Below are positions 1-9,350 of a stretch of 51,359 nucleotides of DNA, in pieces. The stretch is taken from assembly GCA_947649225.1 (NCBI GenBank), contig CANSQX010000003.1:1-51359 (forward strand). Direction: 5' to 3'. Positions within the stretch are counted from its first letter, which is position 1; every line of letters begins with the position of its first letter. The DNA comes from an uncultured Flavonifractor sp. (GTDB lineage: Bacteria > Bacillota > Clostridia > Oscillospirales > Oscillospiraceae). Both the position numbers and the translations under genes were made by a program. The notes beneath the pieces were generated by a model. The model made no database searches. It saw only the letters and a program-made list of their open reading frames with translations, and was not told the origin of the DNA.

Positions 1-462
1 TTTTACGGCAGCGGCTCGCCGCCGCTCGGGTGGCCCGCTACCATTATGACTCCCAGACTTGTGAGTCGCTGCAATTCAATCACGGGATCTGATGGCCGCC
101 ACGGAGAGGACGCGCCGTGTTTTAGATGTTTGCTTGAATCGGTACAGGCGCAGCCCGGCACCGTCTCAACCAAATATCTATCCACGCGGCGCATGGAAGC
201 CGGTGGCGGCATAGAGCGCACGAAGAAAAAACGCTTCCGCTGACAGGTTTTGCTGGGTAACAATCGCTCGGCGGGCGGCCTGGGGCCGCCGTTGGTCACG
301 ACAAGCAACATCTGAACCGGCGAGTAACTACTTTCGATCAGGGAGGCTAACGAAAACCGTACCAGCCGCCCGACCCCGGGTCCAGGGCCGAAGCCCTGGC
401 GTCTCTTTGCTACTTTCTCCACGGGGAGAAAGTAGGCCCCCGCGGCAGCGGCCTCACCGGAG
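1..462 (-). repeat. Interspersed ~430-bp non-coding element, copy A (may continue past the window edge)
   Basis: Read on the minus strand, this stretch matches 4008-4436 on the plus strand over nearly its whole length. Shared blocks in the same order are an AGAAAG-type hairpin near 412-436, the block CCAGGGCTTCGGCCCTGG (381-398), the block CCTCCCTGATCG, CTGTACCGATTC, ATTGAATTGCA, CAAGTCTGGGA and GGGCCACCCGAGCG, ending in GCTGCCGTAAA. No gene is supported here: the one long reading frame (3-422, minus) is not kept in the other copy. The element covers the whole gap downstream of spoVAE. Its function is unknown; it could be a structured RNA or a dead mobile element. Confidence 0.75.
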
Positions 463-488
463 GTGTCCCCGAAGGGCTAAGCCCTTCC

Positions 489-857
489 TCAAGATTTAGA
501 CTTCGATCGAAAGACCAGCGCCGCCAGGTACCCGAAGAAGATCGCCGCGGTAATCCCGCAGGCCGCGGCGGTGACGCCCCCCGACAGGGCCCCCATGACG
601 CCGTTTTCCTCCACGGCCTTGGCCACGCCCTTGGCCAGCAGATAGCCGAACCCGGTCAGCGGCACTGTAGCGCCCGCGCCCCCAAAGGCCACAATATATT
701 TGTAAATCCCCAGCGCCCCCAGCACAACGCCGGAGACCACATAGGTCACCAGAATCTTCGCCGGCGTCAGCGGCGTCTTATCGATCAGGATCTGTCCAAT
801 CAGGCATAAAATTCCCCCGCACAGAAAGGCGCGGGCGTACTCCCAAACCGTCTCCAT
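489..857 (-). CDS. spoVAE: Stage V sporulation protein AE (SpoVAE), dipicolinate channel membrane subunit
   Basis: The 122-residue protein is almost entirely hydrophobic, with about four membrane segments and glycine-rich stretches (LCGGILCLIGQILID near the start, GFGYLLAKGV in the middle) typical of SpoVAE/SpoVAEb. In the family it forms, with SpoVAC, the inner-membrane channel that moves Ca-dipicolinate into the forespore and out at germination. ATG 857 is chosen because GAGGA lies six bases upstream; ATG 863 directly abuts that SD. It lies just downstream of spoVAD on the same strand, so the two are surely cotranscribed. The usual first gene, spoVAC, is not next to them. Confidence 0.9.
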   Translation of the reverse strand: METVWEYARAFLCGGILCLIGQILIDKTPLTPAKILVTYVVSGVVLGALGIYKYIVAFGGAGATVPLTGFGYLLAKGVAKAVEENGVMGALSGGVTAAACGITAAIFFGYLAALVFRSKSKS

Positions 858-866
858 ATCCATTCC

Positions 867-1880
867 TCATTTCTGCGCTGAAATCGCCACCGCGTGGCAG
901 ATACACGGGATGCTCTCCCCCTGCTGCACGGAGGTGGGCGAGAGCAGCGCCCCGGTGCCGCAGAACAGCAGGTTCTTCCAGCGGCCCGCCCGCAGTCCGT
1001 TGAGCAGATACCCGGCCAGCACCGCCGCCGAGCAGCCGCAGCCCGACCCGCCGCAGTGGACATCCTGCCCCTCCAGGTCGTAGATCAGCAGGCCGCAGTC
1101 CCCGTAGTTCTTCAAATCCATGCCGTCCCGGTGGAAAAAGTCCCTCACAATCTCGCTGCCCAGCTTCCCCAGATCTCCGGTGACAATCAGATCATAAAAA
1201 GAGGGCTTGCGCCTGGTGTCCTCCAGGTGGGCCTTGATGGTGGCGTAGGCCGCAGGCGCCATCGCGCCCCCCATGTTGTTGGCGTCCTTGATCCCCTTGT
1301 CCACGATCTTCCCGGTGGTGGCGTGGGTCACGTAGGGCCCGTCTCCCGCCCGGGCCAGGATCACCGCCCCCGCTCCCGTCACCGTCCACTGGGCGGTGGG
1401 GGTGCGCTGGCCGCCGTACTCCAGAGGCGTGCGGTACTGCCGCTCCGCCGAGCAGAAGTGGGAGGAGGTCATCGCCGCCGCCCACTCCCCAAAGCCCCCG
1501 TCCAGCATCATGGCGGCCAGGGAGAGGGACTCGGCCATGGTGGAGCAGGCCCCGTAGAGCCCGTAAAAGGGGACGTCCTGTCCCCGGACCGCAAAGCCTG
1601 AGCCGATGCACTGGTTCAGCAGATCCCCGGCAAAAATATAGTCCATGGCGGAGGCGGACTGCTTGGCCTTGTCCAGGGCGGCGGACAGGGCCAGACGCTG
1701 CATGGCCGACTCGGCTTTCTCCCAGGTCTTCTCTCCAAAGCTGTCGTCCTGCTCCACATGGTCGAAGCTGGCGGCCAGGGGGCCGTCCCCCTCCTTCTTG
1801 CCCACCACGCTGGCAAAGCCCGCTATGGAGGGCGGGCTGGCAAAGGCCACGGTCTGCCGCCCCAGCTTTTTTGTGGTCAT
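867..1880 (-). CDS. spoVAD: Stage V sporulation protein AD (SpoVAD), dipicolinate-binding
   Basis: The 337-residue protein has the family length and the thiolase-like fold signature of SpoVAD: YGACSTMAESL near residue 110, the SSHFCSAERQYR stretch near 140, and a C-terminal GGSGCGCSA motif. SpoVAD binds dipicolinic acid on the outer face of the spore inner membrane and works with SpoVAC and SpoVAE. The SD AGGGGAGA lies six bases before ATG 1880. It is the first gene of its transcription unit here; the upstream 120 bp are shared with a divergent gene, so spoVAC is either elsewhere in the genome or lost. A weak sigma-G-like pair (TCATA and CACACTA) can be seen around 1915-1950 but is not convincing. 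Confidence 0.95.
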   Translation of the reverse strand: MTTKKLGRQTVAFASPPSIAGFASVVGKKEGDGPLAASFDHVEQDDSFGEKTWEKAESAMQRLALSAALDKAKQSASAMDYIFAGDLLNQCIGSGFAVRGQDVPFYGLYGACSTMAESLSLAAMMLDGGFGEWAAAMTSSHFCSAERQYRTPLEYGGQRTPTAQWTVTGAGAVILARAGDGPYVTHATTGKIVDKGIKDANNMGGAMAPAAYATIKAHLEDTRRKPSFYDLIVTGDLGKLGSEIVRDFFHRDGMDLKNYGDCGLLIYDLEGQDVHCGGSGCGCSAAVLAGYLLNGLRAGRWKNLLFCGTGALLSPTSVQQGESIPCICHAVAISAQK

Positions 1881-1985
1881 ACGGATTCTCCCCTATCTGT
1901 CAGTCAGATGGGGATAGTGTGGGCCAAAGCGTGGAAATTATGAGTCCGTCCCCTTCCAGTTTTGTCCTGCGCCGTGCAAAACGGC

Positions 1986-2014
1986 TTGTGATACGCGCCG
2001 CCGTGTAGTATGAT
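1986..2014 (+). promoter_or_regulatory. Promoter for the 2055 gene
   Basis: TTGTGA (1986-1991), a 17-bp spacer and TATGAT (2009-2014). A start site near 2021 would give a short leader ending in the SD GGAGAAGGAGG before ATG 2055. Confidence 0.65.
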
Positions 2015-2054
2015 AGTAGGCAGAACACCGGAATGGAGAAGGAGGACCCAGCCA

Positions 2055-2513
2055 ATGTCCGATATTTTCGACGAGGCCCGCATGGTTCAGGTTTTGGAGG
2101 CGTGTCTGCCCGAGGGCGAGACCCTCGCCGCCGGGATCCACGGGATCACGCTCCAGGTCAACCAGAAGAAGACCTCCTATTTTGACGTGTATCTCGGAAT
2201 CACCGCCCGCTGTCTCCTGGTGGCGGAGTGCGAGGAGCGCAAATACCTCTCCCAGCGCTATCTCGTGCCCGATCTGCGCAAAACCGTGGCAGAGGACGCG
2301 GGCGTCTGCTTTCCGTTCTCGGAGATCCAGCGCTGTGTGATCAAGAAGGCTTTGATGGGGGCCGTCCACTGCTCTGTCTGGCTGAAAAACGGCAATTTCC
2401 TCAAGCTCCAGCTCCCCAAGCGCGGCGGTCTGGGCGGCGGAATGCCCCACCACGCGGAATACCGCGAAAAAATCCTGACGCGGCTGGGCAGCCTCCCCTG
2501 CGCCCAGCCATAG
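2055..2513 (+). CDS. Hypothetical protein, 152 residues
   Basis: I do not recognise the family. The product is soluble, with alternating beta-rich segments (VYLGITARCLLVAEC, CSVWLKNGNFLKLQL) that resemble small PH-like or bacterial lipid-scaffold domains, but this is only an impression. ATG 2055 is preferred over the upstream in-frame ATG 2010 because the strong SD AAGGAGGA sits about nine bases before it and the 2010 codon overlaps the -10 box. It is divergent from spoVAD and stands alone, with its own promoter; the next gene has a separate promoter. Confidence 0.8.
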   Translation: MSDIFDEARMVQVLEACLPEGETLAAGIHGITLQVNQKKTSYFDVYLGITARCLLVAECEERKYLSQRYLVPDLRKTVAEDAGVCFPFSEIQRCVIKKALMGAVHCSVWLKNGNFLKLQLPKRGGLGGGMPHHAEYREKILTRLGSLPCAQP

Positions 2514-2533
2514 GGGGCTCCGGCGGAAAACGC

Positions 2534-2562
2534 TGGTCAAATTCCCGTATTTGTGGTATCAT
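2534..2562 (+). promoter_or_regulatory. Putative promoter for the 2640-4003 gene pair
   Basis: TGGTCA (2534-2539), 17-bp spacer, TATCAT (2557-2562), about 75 bases before the SD TTAGGAGG of the 2640 gene. The -35 box is a moderate match. Confidence 0.45.
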
Positions 2563-2639
2563 AGAAGTGTTCGCCCGCAGGACAAGCTGCGGACGGTCCA
2601 TTTCTTATGGCGCATTGCAATTAGGAGGCTTATTCCATT

Positions 2640-3257
2640 ATGGTTGAGGAAGCCAAGCGAACCCTGGCCTATCTCTGTCCCGCGTGCCGCCAAGGCGTGG
2701 TGATAGAGCGCAGCGTCTTCCAGCTGGCCGCCGCAGGCAGCGATCTGCCCTGCCCCTGCGGCAAGTCCTCGCTCCGGGCGGAGCTGCTGGGGGACCGGGT
2801 GCGGCTTACCGTGCCCTGTCTCTTCTGCGGCCGGGACCACACCGTCACCTGCTCGTCCCGCGCCTTCCTGCACGAGCGGCTGCTGGCCTTTTCCTGCGCC
2901 GCGTCGGGGCTGGACTGCTGCTACGTGGGGGAGGAGGGCCCCGTCTTCGCCGCCCTGGCCCGGCTGGAGGAGGCGGCGGACAAGCTGGAGGCCCAGGCCG
3001 GGGCCCAGGGGACCTTCCTGGACGAGCTGGTGATGCACGAGATGCTCTCCGAGCTGCGGGACATCGCCCAGCGGGACGGCATCTCCTGCACCTGCGGCTC
3101 CCGCCGGTGGAACCTACAGGTCAATTACAGCTCCATCGATCTGAGCTGCGCCGCCTGTGGGGCGGTGATGCGCATCCCCGCCGCCACGGCCGGGGATCTG
3201 GACAGCCTCTGCTGTAAAACCAGGCTGGTCATCCACGGCAGGGAGGAGAAGCCATGA
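2640..3257 (+). CDS. Hypothetical zinc-ribbon protein, 205 residues
   Basis: The protein carries several paired cysteines: CPAC near residue 13, CPCG near 38, CLFC near 60, CTCG near 150 and CAAC near 170, the pattern of stacked zinc ribbons around a central helical, glutamate-rich stretch (ARLEEAADKLEAQ). No known family is recognised. The SD AGGAGG precedes ATG 2640. Its TGA overlaps the next ATG (ATGA at 3254-3257), so it is translationally coupled to the thioesterase gene. A nucleic-acid or metal role is possible but not shown. Confidence 0.8.
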   Translation: MVEEAKRTLAYLCPACRQGVVIERSVFQLAAAGSDLPCPCGKSSLRAELLGDRVRLTVPCLFCGRDHTVTCSSRAFLHERLLAFSCAASGLDCCYVGEEGPVFAALARLEEAADKLEAQAGAQGTFLDELVMHEMLSELRDIAQRDGISCTCGSRRWNLQVNYSSIDLSCAACGAVMRIPAATAGDLDSLCCKTRLVIHGREEKP

Positions 3258-4003
3258 GCGTTTTTTATGAGCAGACGCGCAGTCTGGAGGCCCGGGATAT
3301 CGGGCTGCTGGGCCAGTGCCGCCCCTCCGGGGTGCTGACGCTGCTCCAGGAGGCGGCCGCCGCCGCCGCCGGGGAGCTCGGCTGGTCGGGCCCTGAAATG
3401 CTGGAAAAATACAACGCCATCTGGATGGTGGCCCGCATGTGGTACCGGCTGGAGCGGCCCCTCTGCTGGGGGGATGCGGTGACCGTGCGCACCTGGCACC
3501 GGGCGGACCAGGGCGCGGCCCTCTACCGGGACTTTGATCTTTTGCTCAACGGCGTCCCGGTTGGGGAGGCGGTCTCCACCTGGGTGCTGGCCGATGTTGG
3601 CAGCCGCCGCCTGCTGCGCATGTCCCGCCTGGACGAGCCCCGGGACACCGGCGGGGGCGCGCTGTGCAAGGACAGGCTTTTGACCAAGCTCCACCTGCCG
3701 GAGCCTATGGTCCCGGCGGCGCGGCGCGCCTTTCACTATAGCGATACCGATATCAACGGGCATGTCAACAATGTGAAGTACGCCGACGCCATGGCCGACG
3801 GGATTCATCTGGAGGAGCTGCTCCCCGGGCGGTTTGTCTCGGAGCTCCAGATCGGCTATCTGGCCGAGTGCCGGGCGGGGGAGACCTTGGAGCTCTCGGC
3901 CGCCCAGGACGGGGACGCCTGGTATGTGCATGGAGTGGATGGGGCCGGAAGGCCCCGGTTTGACGGGTTTTTGCGGCTGGCAGAGCTCCGCTCCGAGGGG
4001 TGA
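3254..4003 (+). CDS. Acyl-ACP thioesterase, double hotdog fold
   Basis: The 249-residue protein matches the bacterial acyl-ACP thioesterase family (FatA/FatB-like): an N-terminal hotdog starting with YEQTRSLEARDIG, the stretch IWMVARMWYRLERPLCWGD, and a second hotdog with DTDINGHVNNVKYADAM near residues 175-191, which holds the Asn-His catalytic pair of the family. It hydrolyses acyl-ACP to free fatty acid in the cytosol. It begins inside the stop of the zinc-ribbon gene (ATGA overlap), so both are one operon. The downstream repeat element starts directly after its stop codon. Confidence 0.9.
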   Translation: MSVFYEQTRSLEARDIGLLGQCRPSGVLTLLQEAAAAAAGELGWSGPEMLEKYNAIWMVARMWYRLERPLCWGDAVTVRTWHRADQGAALYRDFDLLLNGVPVGEAVSTWVLADVGSRRLLRMSRLDEPRDTGGGALCKDRLLTKLHLPEPMVPAARRAFHYSDTDINGHVNNVKYADAMADGIHLEELLPGRFVSELQIGYLAECRAGETLELSAAQDGDAWYVHGVDGAGRPRFDGFLRLAELRSEG

Positions 4004-4007
4004 GGAC

Positions 4008-4436
4008 TTCCAGTCCTCCGGGGGTCCGCTGCCGCGGAGGCCTGCTTTCTCCGTTTGGAGAAAGCAGCAAAGAGAAACCAGGGCTCCGGCCCTGGACCCG
4101 GGGATCGGGCGGCCGGTACGGTTTTCTGGGGCCTCCCTGATCGGCAGTAGTTGCCCGCCGCGCTCTCCTTTGGTTCCCCCCGGCCAGCATAGCCGGCCGG
4201 GCCTACGCTAAAAACTTGCCCCCGGCAAGTTTTCTTAACGCTGCGGTGCGCCGTGTGGATCGTTGTTTGGTCGAGGCGGTGTGGAGCTGAACCTGTACCG
4301 ATTCGAGCGAATATCTAAACCACGCGGCGCGGGTACTACGTGGCGGCCGACAGACACCATAATTGAATTGCAAAACCTATCAAGTCTGGGAATCATAATC
4401 GACGCGGGCCACCCGAGCGCGGCAGCGCTGCCGTAA
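4008..4436 (+). repeat. Interspersed ~430-bp non-coding element, copy B (inverted relative to copy A)
   Basis: This is the plus-strand partner of the element at 1-462. It starts just after the thioesterase stop, includes the hairpin CTGCTTTCTCC/GGAGAAAGCAG (4043-4068), the palindrome CCAGGGCTCCGGCCCTGG, the conserved blocks CTGTACCGATTC, ATTGAATTGCA and CAAGTCTGGGA, and ends in GCTGCCGTAAA (4427-4437). Roughly three quarters of bases agree by eye. The two copies face each other around a 3.5-kb segment with spoVAD/E and the thioesterase operon. A short echo of its end (ACAAGTCTGGG) recurs at about 4470. Confidence 0.75.
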
Positions 4437-6220
<1,784 letters not shown>

Positions 6221-6238
6221 CCTCCGTTTGATACCCAG

Positions 6239-6276
6239 ACGGGCGCCGATCCACCAGATCGGCGCCCGTTAAAATT
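6239..6276 (+). terminator. Terminator after guaB
   Basis: The stem ACGGGCGCCGAT pairs with ATCGGCGCCCGT around a seven-base loop (6239-6269), followed by TAAAATT. The T tract is weak, but the stem is long and placed just behind guaB. Confidence 0.75.
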
Positions 6277-6383
6277 ACAAACTATATCTAATATCTCCAA
6301 ATTATAACTTGACTTTCGTTTTATTCCATGGTAAAACAACAAAAAAGAGGTGATATATAAAAATTTCATTCATATACCAAGAA

Positions 6384-6959
6384 ATGTGGGCGGTGTTAAA
6401 TTTGAGAAGGAACCGTGGACGTATATTCCGGAAAAGCATGTTAACCGTATCTATACTAATATGTTTTATGTTGATGGTCCCCGCATGTAACAAGGACAAT
6501 CAACAACATGAATATGTTATTGCGCAAGGCACAGCAGATCTAGAAGCTCCCACATCAATTTTTGCCGCTTGCGACGGGATTGATGATCAGTTTACCATTA
6601 CATATCCCGAAAATTTTATATTTGAAGGAACGATACAAAGGATAGATACGTCATCAGAAAGCACACCGGCACTCATTGTTCCTAATGGCTGCATGGGGAT
6701 CTTATTTCATACAGACGGCATGGGGTGGTTATGCTCGAAAGGAGATGTGTTAAAATGGTCATTTGAAAAAGCGAATCGTACTCAAACCATTGGGATTGGG
6801 TATATCTTTAACGGAATGGTATCAGAACCGAGTATACTGAACGAATCAGCCGCCTCATATCAAGTGGAGATACAAGAACCCGGAGAATACCATATTTATT
6901 TCATCGGAGCATCGTCAGACCCTGTTTTTATAAAAGAGGGGAAAATATATATTGAATAG
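6384..6959 (+). CDS. Putative lipoprotein, 191 residues, low GC
   Basis: The N terminus has a basic stretch (RRNRGRIFRK), a hydrophobic segment (LTVSILICFMLMV) and a lipobox ending VPAC, so the mature protein should be lipid-anchored at Cys35. The rest is beta-rich, ending in EPGEYHIYFIGASSDPVFI, which recalls small extracellular beta-sandwich proteins; no family is assigned. The start is unsure: no good SD precedes ATG 6384, an AAGAGGTGA lies about 30 bases upstream, and ATG 6438 would give a shorter signal peptide. Codon use is AT-rich, unlike all neighbours, which points to horizontal gain. Confidence 0.7.
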   Translation: MWAVLNLRRNRGRIFRKSMLTVSILICFMLMVPACNKDNQQHEYVIAQGTADLEAPTSIFAACDGIDDQFTITYPENFIFEGTIQRIDTSSESTPALIVPNGCMGILFHTDGMGWLCSKGDVLKWSFEKANRTQTIGIGYIFNGMVSEPSILNESAASYQVEIQEPGEYHIYFIGASSDPVFIKEGKIYIE

Positions 6960-7037
6960 CGCTTCCTCTGATCCTTATTACTATTACAAACGCAACAAAC
7001 GCAGAATGGGTATTTTAAGTAATTTGAAACTTCAATA

Positions 7038-7082
7038 GATGCACCAGTCAGCCTGTTTTTAGACTGACTGGTGCATCTCTTA
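7038..7082 (+). terminator. Terminator after the lipoprotein gene
   Basis: A 14-bp stem, GATGCACCAGTCAG with CTGACTGGTGCATC (7038-7051 and 7064-7077), closes a 12-base loop and is followed by TCTT. The stem is perfect and likely stops transcription of the AT-rich islet. Confidence 0.75.
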
Positions 7083-7168
7083 AACTAAGTAGGCGCGGAA
7101 GCTTGGGCATTCTTTTTTATGCGGTTACGCAAAAAACAAAAATAAGAAAAATATTTTTCAAAAAGTAC

Positions 7169-7197
7169 TTTTCATTTCCTCCGGCATATGCTATACT
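7169..7197 (+). promoter_or_regulatory. Promoter for the transglutaminase-like gene
   Basis: TTTTCA (7169-7174), 17-bp spacer, TATACT (7192-7197), about 70 bases before ATG 7270. The -10 box is strong and the -35 box is weak. Confidence 0.55.
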
Positions 7198-7269
7198 GTC
7201 CCTGACAAATGAAAGGTAGTGCGCCGCGGTCCCCGCGGCCCGTTGATCTTCTGAAAGGAGTGCTCGACT

Positions 7270-8187
7270 ATGCGTCATTGGAAAAAGCGTATCCCGGCCC
7301 TGGTTCTGGCCGCCGTTCTGTCGGCCGGCTGCATCCAGAGCGCCGCTGCGGCCGGAACCCCCGCCAGCATCGCCGCCGCCCAGAGCGGGATGCTCCTCCC
7401 GGTGGCCGCCGGTACGGTGGTCCAGAAGTGCGACCGGGCCGTCATTGACTACTCCAACACCGCCGACGGCTATGTGATGGTCAATTTCACCGGCTCCACC
7501 ACCAAGCGGCTCAAGGTCCAGGTGACCGGCCCCGCCACCACCTACACCTACGACCTGCCCCCCGGAAAGTGGGTCACCTTCCCCCTGTCCGACGGCAACG
7601 GCAGCTACAAGGCCACCGTGTTCGAGAACACCTCGGGCCAGAAGTACGCCACCGTGGTCTCCGCCAGCTTTACCGTCACTCTGAAGGACGAGTTCGCCCC
7701 CTTCCTGCGGCCCAACCAGTACGTGGACTACGCCACGGCCGCCGCCACCACCAAGAAAGCCGCCGAGCTGACCGCCGGCGTCACCGACCCCCTGAAAAAG
7801 GTGGAGAAGGTCTACAACTTCGTGGTAGATACCCTGACCTATGACACCAACAAGGCCGCCACCGTCAAGAGCGGCTATCTGCCGGTGCTGGACACCGTCC
7901 TCGCCGCCAAGACGGGCATCTGCTTCGACTACGCCGCCCTGATGGCCGGGATGCTCCGCAGCCAGGGGGTCCCCTGCAAGCTGGTGGTGGGCTACGCAGG
8001 CACCGCCTATCACGCCTGGATCAGCGTGTGGACCAAGGAGACCGGCTGGATCGACGGGGCCATCTACTTCGACGGCGCCAGCTGGCAGCGCATGGACCCC
8101 ACCTTCGCCTCCTCCAGCCATAAGAGCGAGACCATCATGAAGTATATCGGCGACGGCAGCAACTACACCACGAAGTATCTCTATTGA
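7270..8187 (+). CDS. Secreted transglutaminase-like domain protein
   Basis: The 305-residue protein has a signal peptide (basic MRHWKKR, hydrophobic core, cleavage after a SAAAA stretch near residue 29). A beta-rich N-terminal half is followed by a transglutaminase/protease-like core: GICFDYAALMAGMLRSQG with the candidate catalytic Cys near 217, YHAWISVW with the His near 255, and a later Asp (MDPTF). Such domains act on peptides or cross-links outside the cell; the substrate is unknown. The SD AAAGGAG precedes ATG 7270. It has its own promoter and terminator and sits directly before the pilus operon. Confidence 0.88.
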   Translation: MRHWKKRIPALVLAAVLSAGCIQSAAAAGTPASIAAAQSGMLLPVAAGTVVQKCDRAVIDYSNTADGYVMVNFTGSTTKRLKVQVTGPATTYTYDLPPGKWVTFPLSDGNGSYKATVFENTSGQKYATVVSASFTVTLKDEFAPFLRPNQYVDYATAAATTKKAAELTAGVTDPLKKVEKVYNFVVDTLTYDTNKAATVKSGYLPVLDTVLAAKTGICFDYAALMAGMLRSQGVPCKLVVGYAGTAYHAWISVWTKETGWIDGAIYFDGASWQRMDPTFASSSHKSETIMKYIGDGSNYTTKYLY

Positions 8188-8217
8188 GCGATTGCCTGAA
8201 ATCAGCGAGATTCCCTC

Positions 8218-8246
8218 TTTACGAATCCCTGAATTTAGGTTAAAAT
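8218..8246 (+). promoter_or_regulatory. Putative promoter of the pilus-like operon
   Basis: TTTACG (8218-8223), 17-bp spacer, TAAAAT (8241-8246). A start site near 8253 would fall inside the terminator-like hairpin at 8243-8275, so either that hairpin only ends the upstream gene or it also shapes the new transcript's 5' end. Confidence 0.45.
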
Positions 8247-8280
8247 GGGCTTGCGGATTTTCCGCAAGCCCATTTGATTT
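8243..8280 (+). terminator. Terminator after the transglutaminase-like gene
   Basis: AAATGGGCTTGCGG pairs with CCGCAAGCCCATTT around a five-base loop (8243-8275) and is followed by GATTTCTT. It lies in front of ATG 8303, which argues against the longer in-frame start at 8192 for the next gene. Confidence 0.75.
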
Positions 8281-8302
8281 CTTGCAAGGATTGGAGTATC
8301 AG

Positions 8303-9346
8303 ATGAAGAAGAACAGTATTTCACACGAGGAAATCGCATCCCTGTGCCTGGAGCTGTCTCTCCTGCTCCACGCGGGGGTGGGCGTGGGGGACGCGCTGGC
8401 CCTTCTGTCCGAGGAGAGTACCCCGGAGTACCGGGAGCTGCTGGCGGGCATGGCCCGCCAGGTGGACGGCGGCGCGTCTCTGTCCGCCGCCCTGCGGGAG
8501 AGCGGCCGCTTTCCCGCCTACGTCTGCGGCCTCATCGAGGTGGGAGAGCGGGCCGGACGCACCGAGGAGGCCCTGAGCGCCCTCTCCCGGTACTATGAGG
8601 ACCGGGCCCGCCTGGACCGGCGCATCCGCAGCGCCCTGCTCTACCCGGCGGTGATGCTGGTGCTGATGCTGGTGGTGATTGCCGTGCTGCTGGTCAAGGT
8701 GCTGCCCATCTTTGACGAGGTATATGCCTCCCTGGGCGGGCGGCTCACCGGCGTGGCCGGGGGCCTGCTGACCCTGGGCCGCTGGCTGGACGGCGCCATG
8801 CCCGTGCTGTGGGTGATCCTCATCGCCGTGGCTGTGTTCCTGGCCGCCTTCGCCGCCGTGGAGCCCTTCCGGGCCAAAATCCTGGCCATGTGGCGCAGCA
8901 GCCGCGGGGACAAGGGGGTCTCCCGGCAGATGAACACCGCCCGTCTGGCCCAGGCCCTGGCCATGGGCATGGCCAGCGGCCTGCCCCTGGAGGAGTCCAT
9001 CGCCCTGGCCGCCGGCCTGATGGACGACGTGCCCCCCGCCAAGGAGCGCTGCCTCGGCTGCCGCGCCCGGTTGGACCAGGGGGAGCCCCTCAATACCGCC
9101 CTGAAGGAGAGCGGCCTGCTGCCCGCAGGGGCCTGCCGCCTGCTGGAGCTGGGCCAGCGCAGCGGCTCGGGCGACGCCTCTATGGCCAAGATCGCCCAGA
9201 GCCTGTCTGAGGAGAGCGAGGCCGCCCTGGAGGACCGGGTAAGCCGGGTGGAGCCCGCCCTGGTGCTGGTGTGCTCGGTGCTGGTGGGCCTGATCCTGCT
9301 GTCCGTGATGCTGCCCCTGATGCACATCATGGCCGCCATCGGGTGA
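8303..9346 (+). CDS. Type II secretion/type IV pilus inner-membrane platform protein (GspF/PilC-like)
   Basis: The 347-residue protein has the two-repeat T2SS F architecture: a first cytosolic repeat with LLHAGVGVGDAL and EVGERAGRTEEAL (residues ~15-90), a membrane helix (VMLVLMLVVIAVLLV), another helix pair near 160-195, a second repeat with ELGQRSGSGD near 290, and a last helix (LVLVCSVLVGLILLSVML). In pili and type II secretion it anchors the ATPase at the membrane. ATG 8303 follows GGAG and the terminator hairpin, so it is preferred to 8192. It opens a tight operon with four small membrane proteins and a PilT-like ATPase. Confidence 0.9.
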   Translation: MKKNSISHEEIASLCLELSLLLHAGVGVGDALALLSEESTPEYRELLAGMARQVDGGASLSAALRESGRFPAYVCGLIEVGERAGRTEEALSALSRYYEDRARLDRRIRSALLYPAVMLVLMLVVIAVLLVKVLPIFDEVYASLGGRLTGVAGGLLTLGRWLDGAMPVLWVILIAVAVFLAAFAAVEPFRAKILAMWRSSRGDKGVSRQMNTARLAQALAMGMASGLPLEESIALAAGLMDDVPPAKERCLGCRARLDQGEPLNTALKESGLLPAGACRLLELGQRSGSGDASMAKIAQSLSEESEAALEDRVSRVEPALVLVCSVLVGLILLSVMLPLMHIMAAIG

Positions 9347-9350
9347 GCCT

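Larger units (their letters stand above)
6290..7100. other. AT-rich islet
   Basis: Base composition falls sharply against the GC-rich flanks: long A/T runs, A/T-ending codons in the lipoprotein gene and AT-rich spacers. It lies between the guaB terminator and the 7270 promoter, and carries one gene with its own terminator, as expected for recently acquired DNA. No integrase or end repeats are visible. Confidence 0.6.

Noticed and set aside
3..422. 139-codon minus-strand frame inside copy A of the 430-bp element
   Set aside because: The second copy of the element (4008-4436) breaks the frame with a stop, composition is palindrome-rich, no SD is present and no family is recognised; the conserved blocks look like DNA/RNA structure, not protein.
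1..4436. Composite transposon formed by the two inverted elements
   Set aside because: No transposase frame is present in the elements or between them, and the copies are too diverged for a recent composite insertion.
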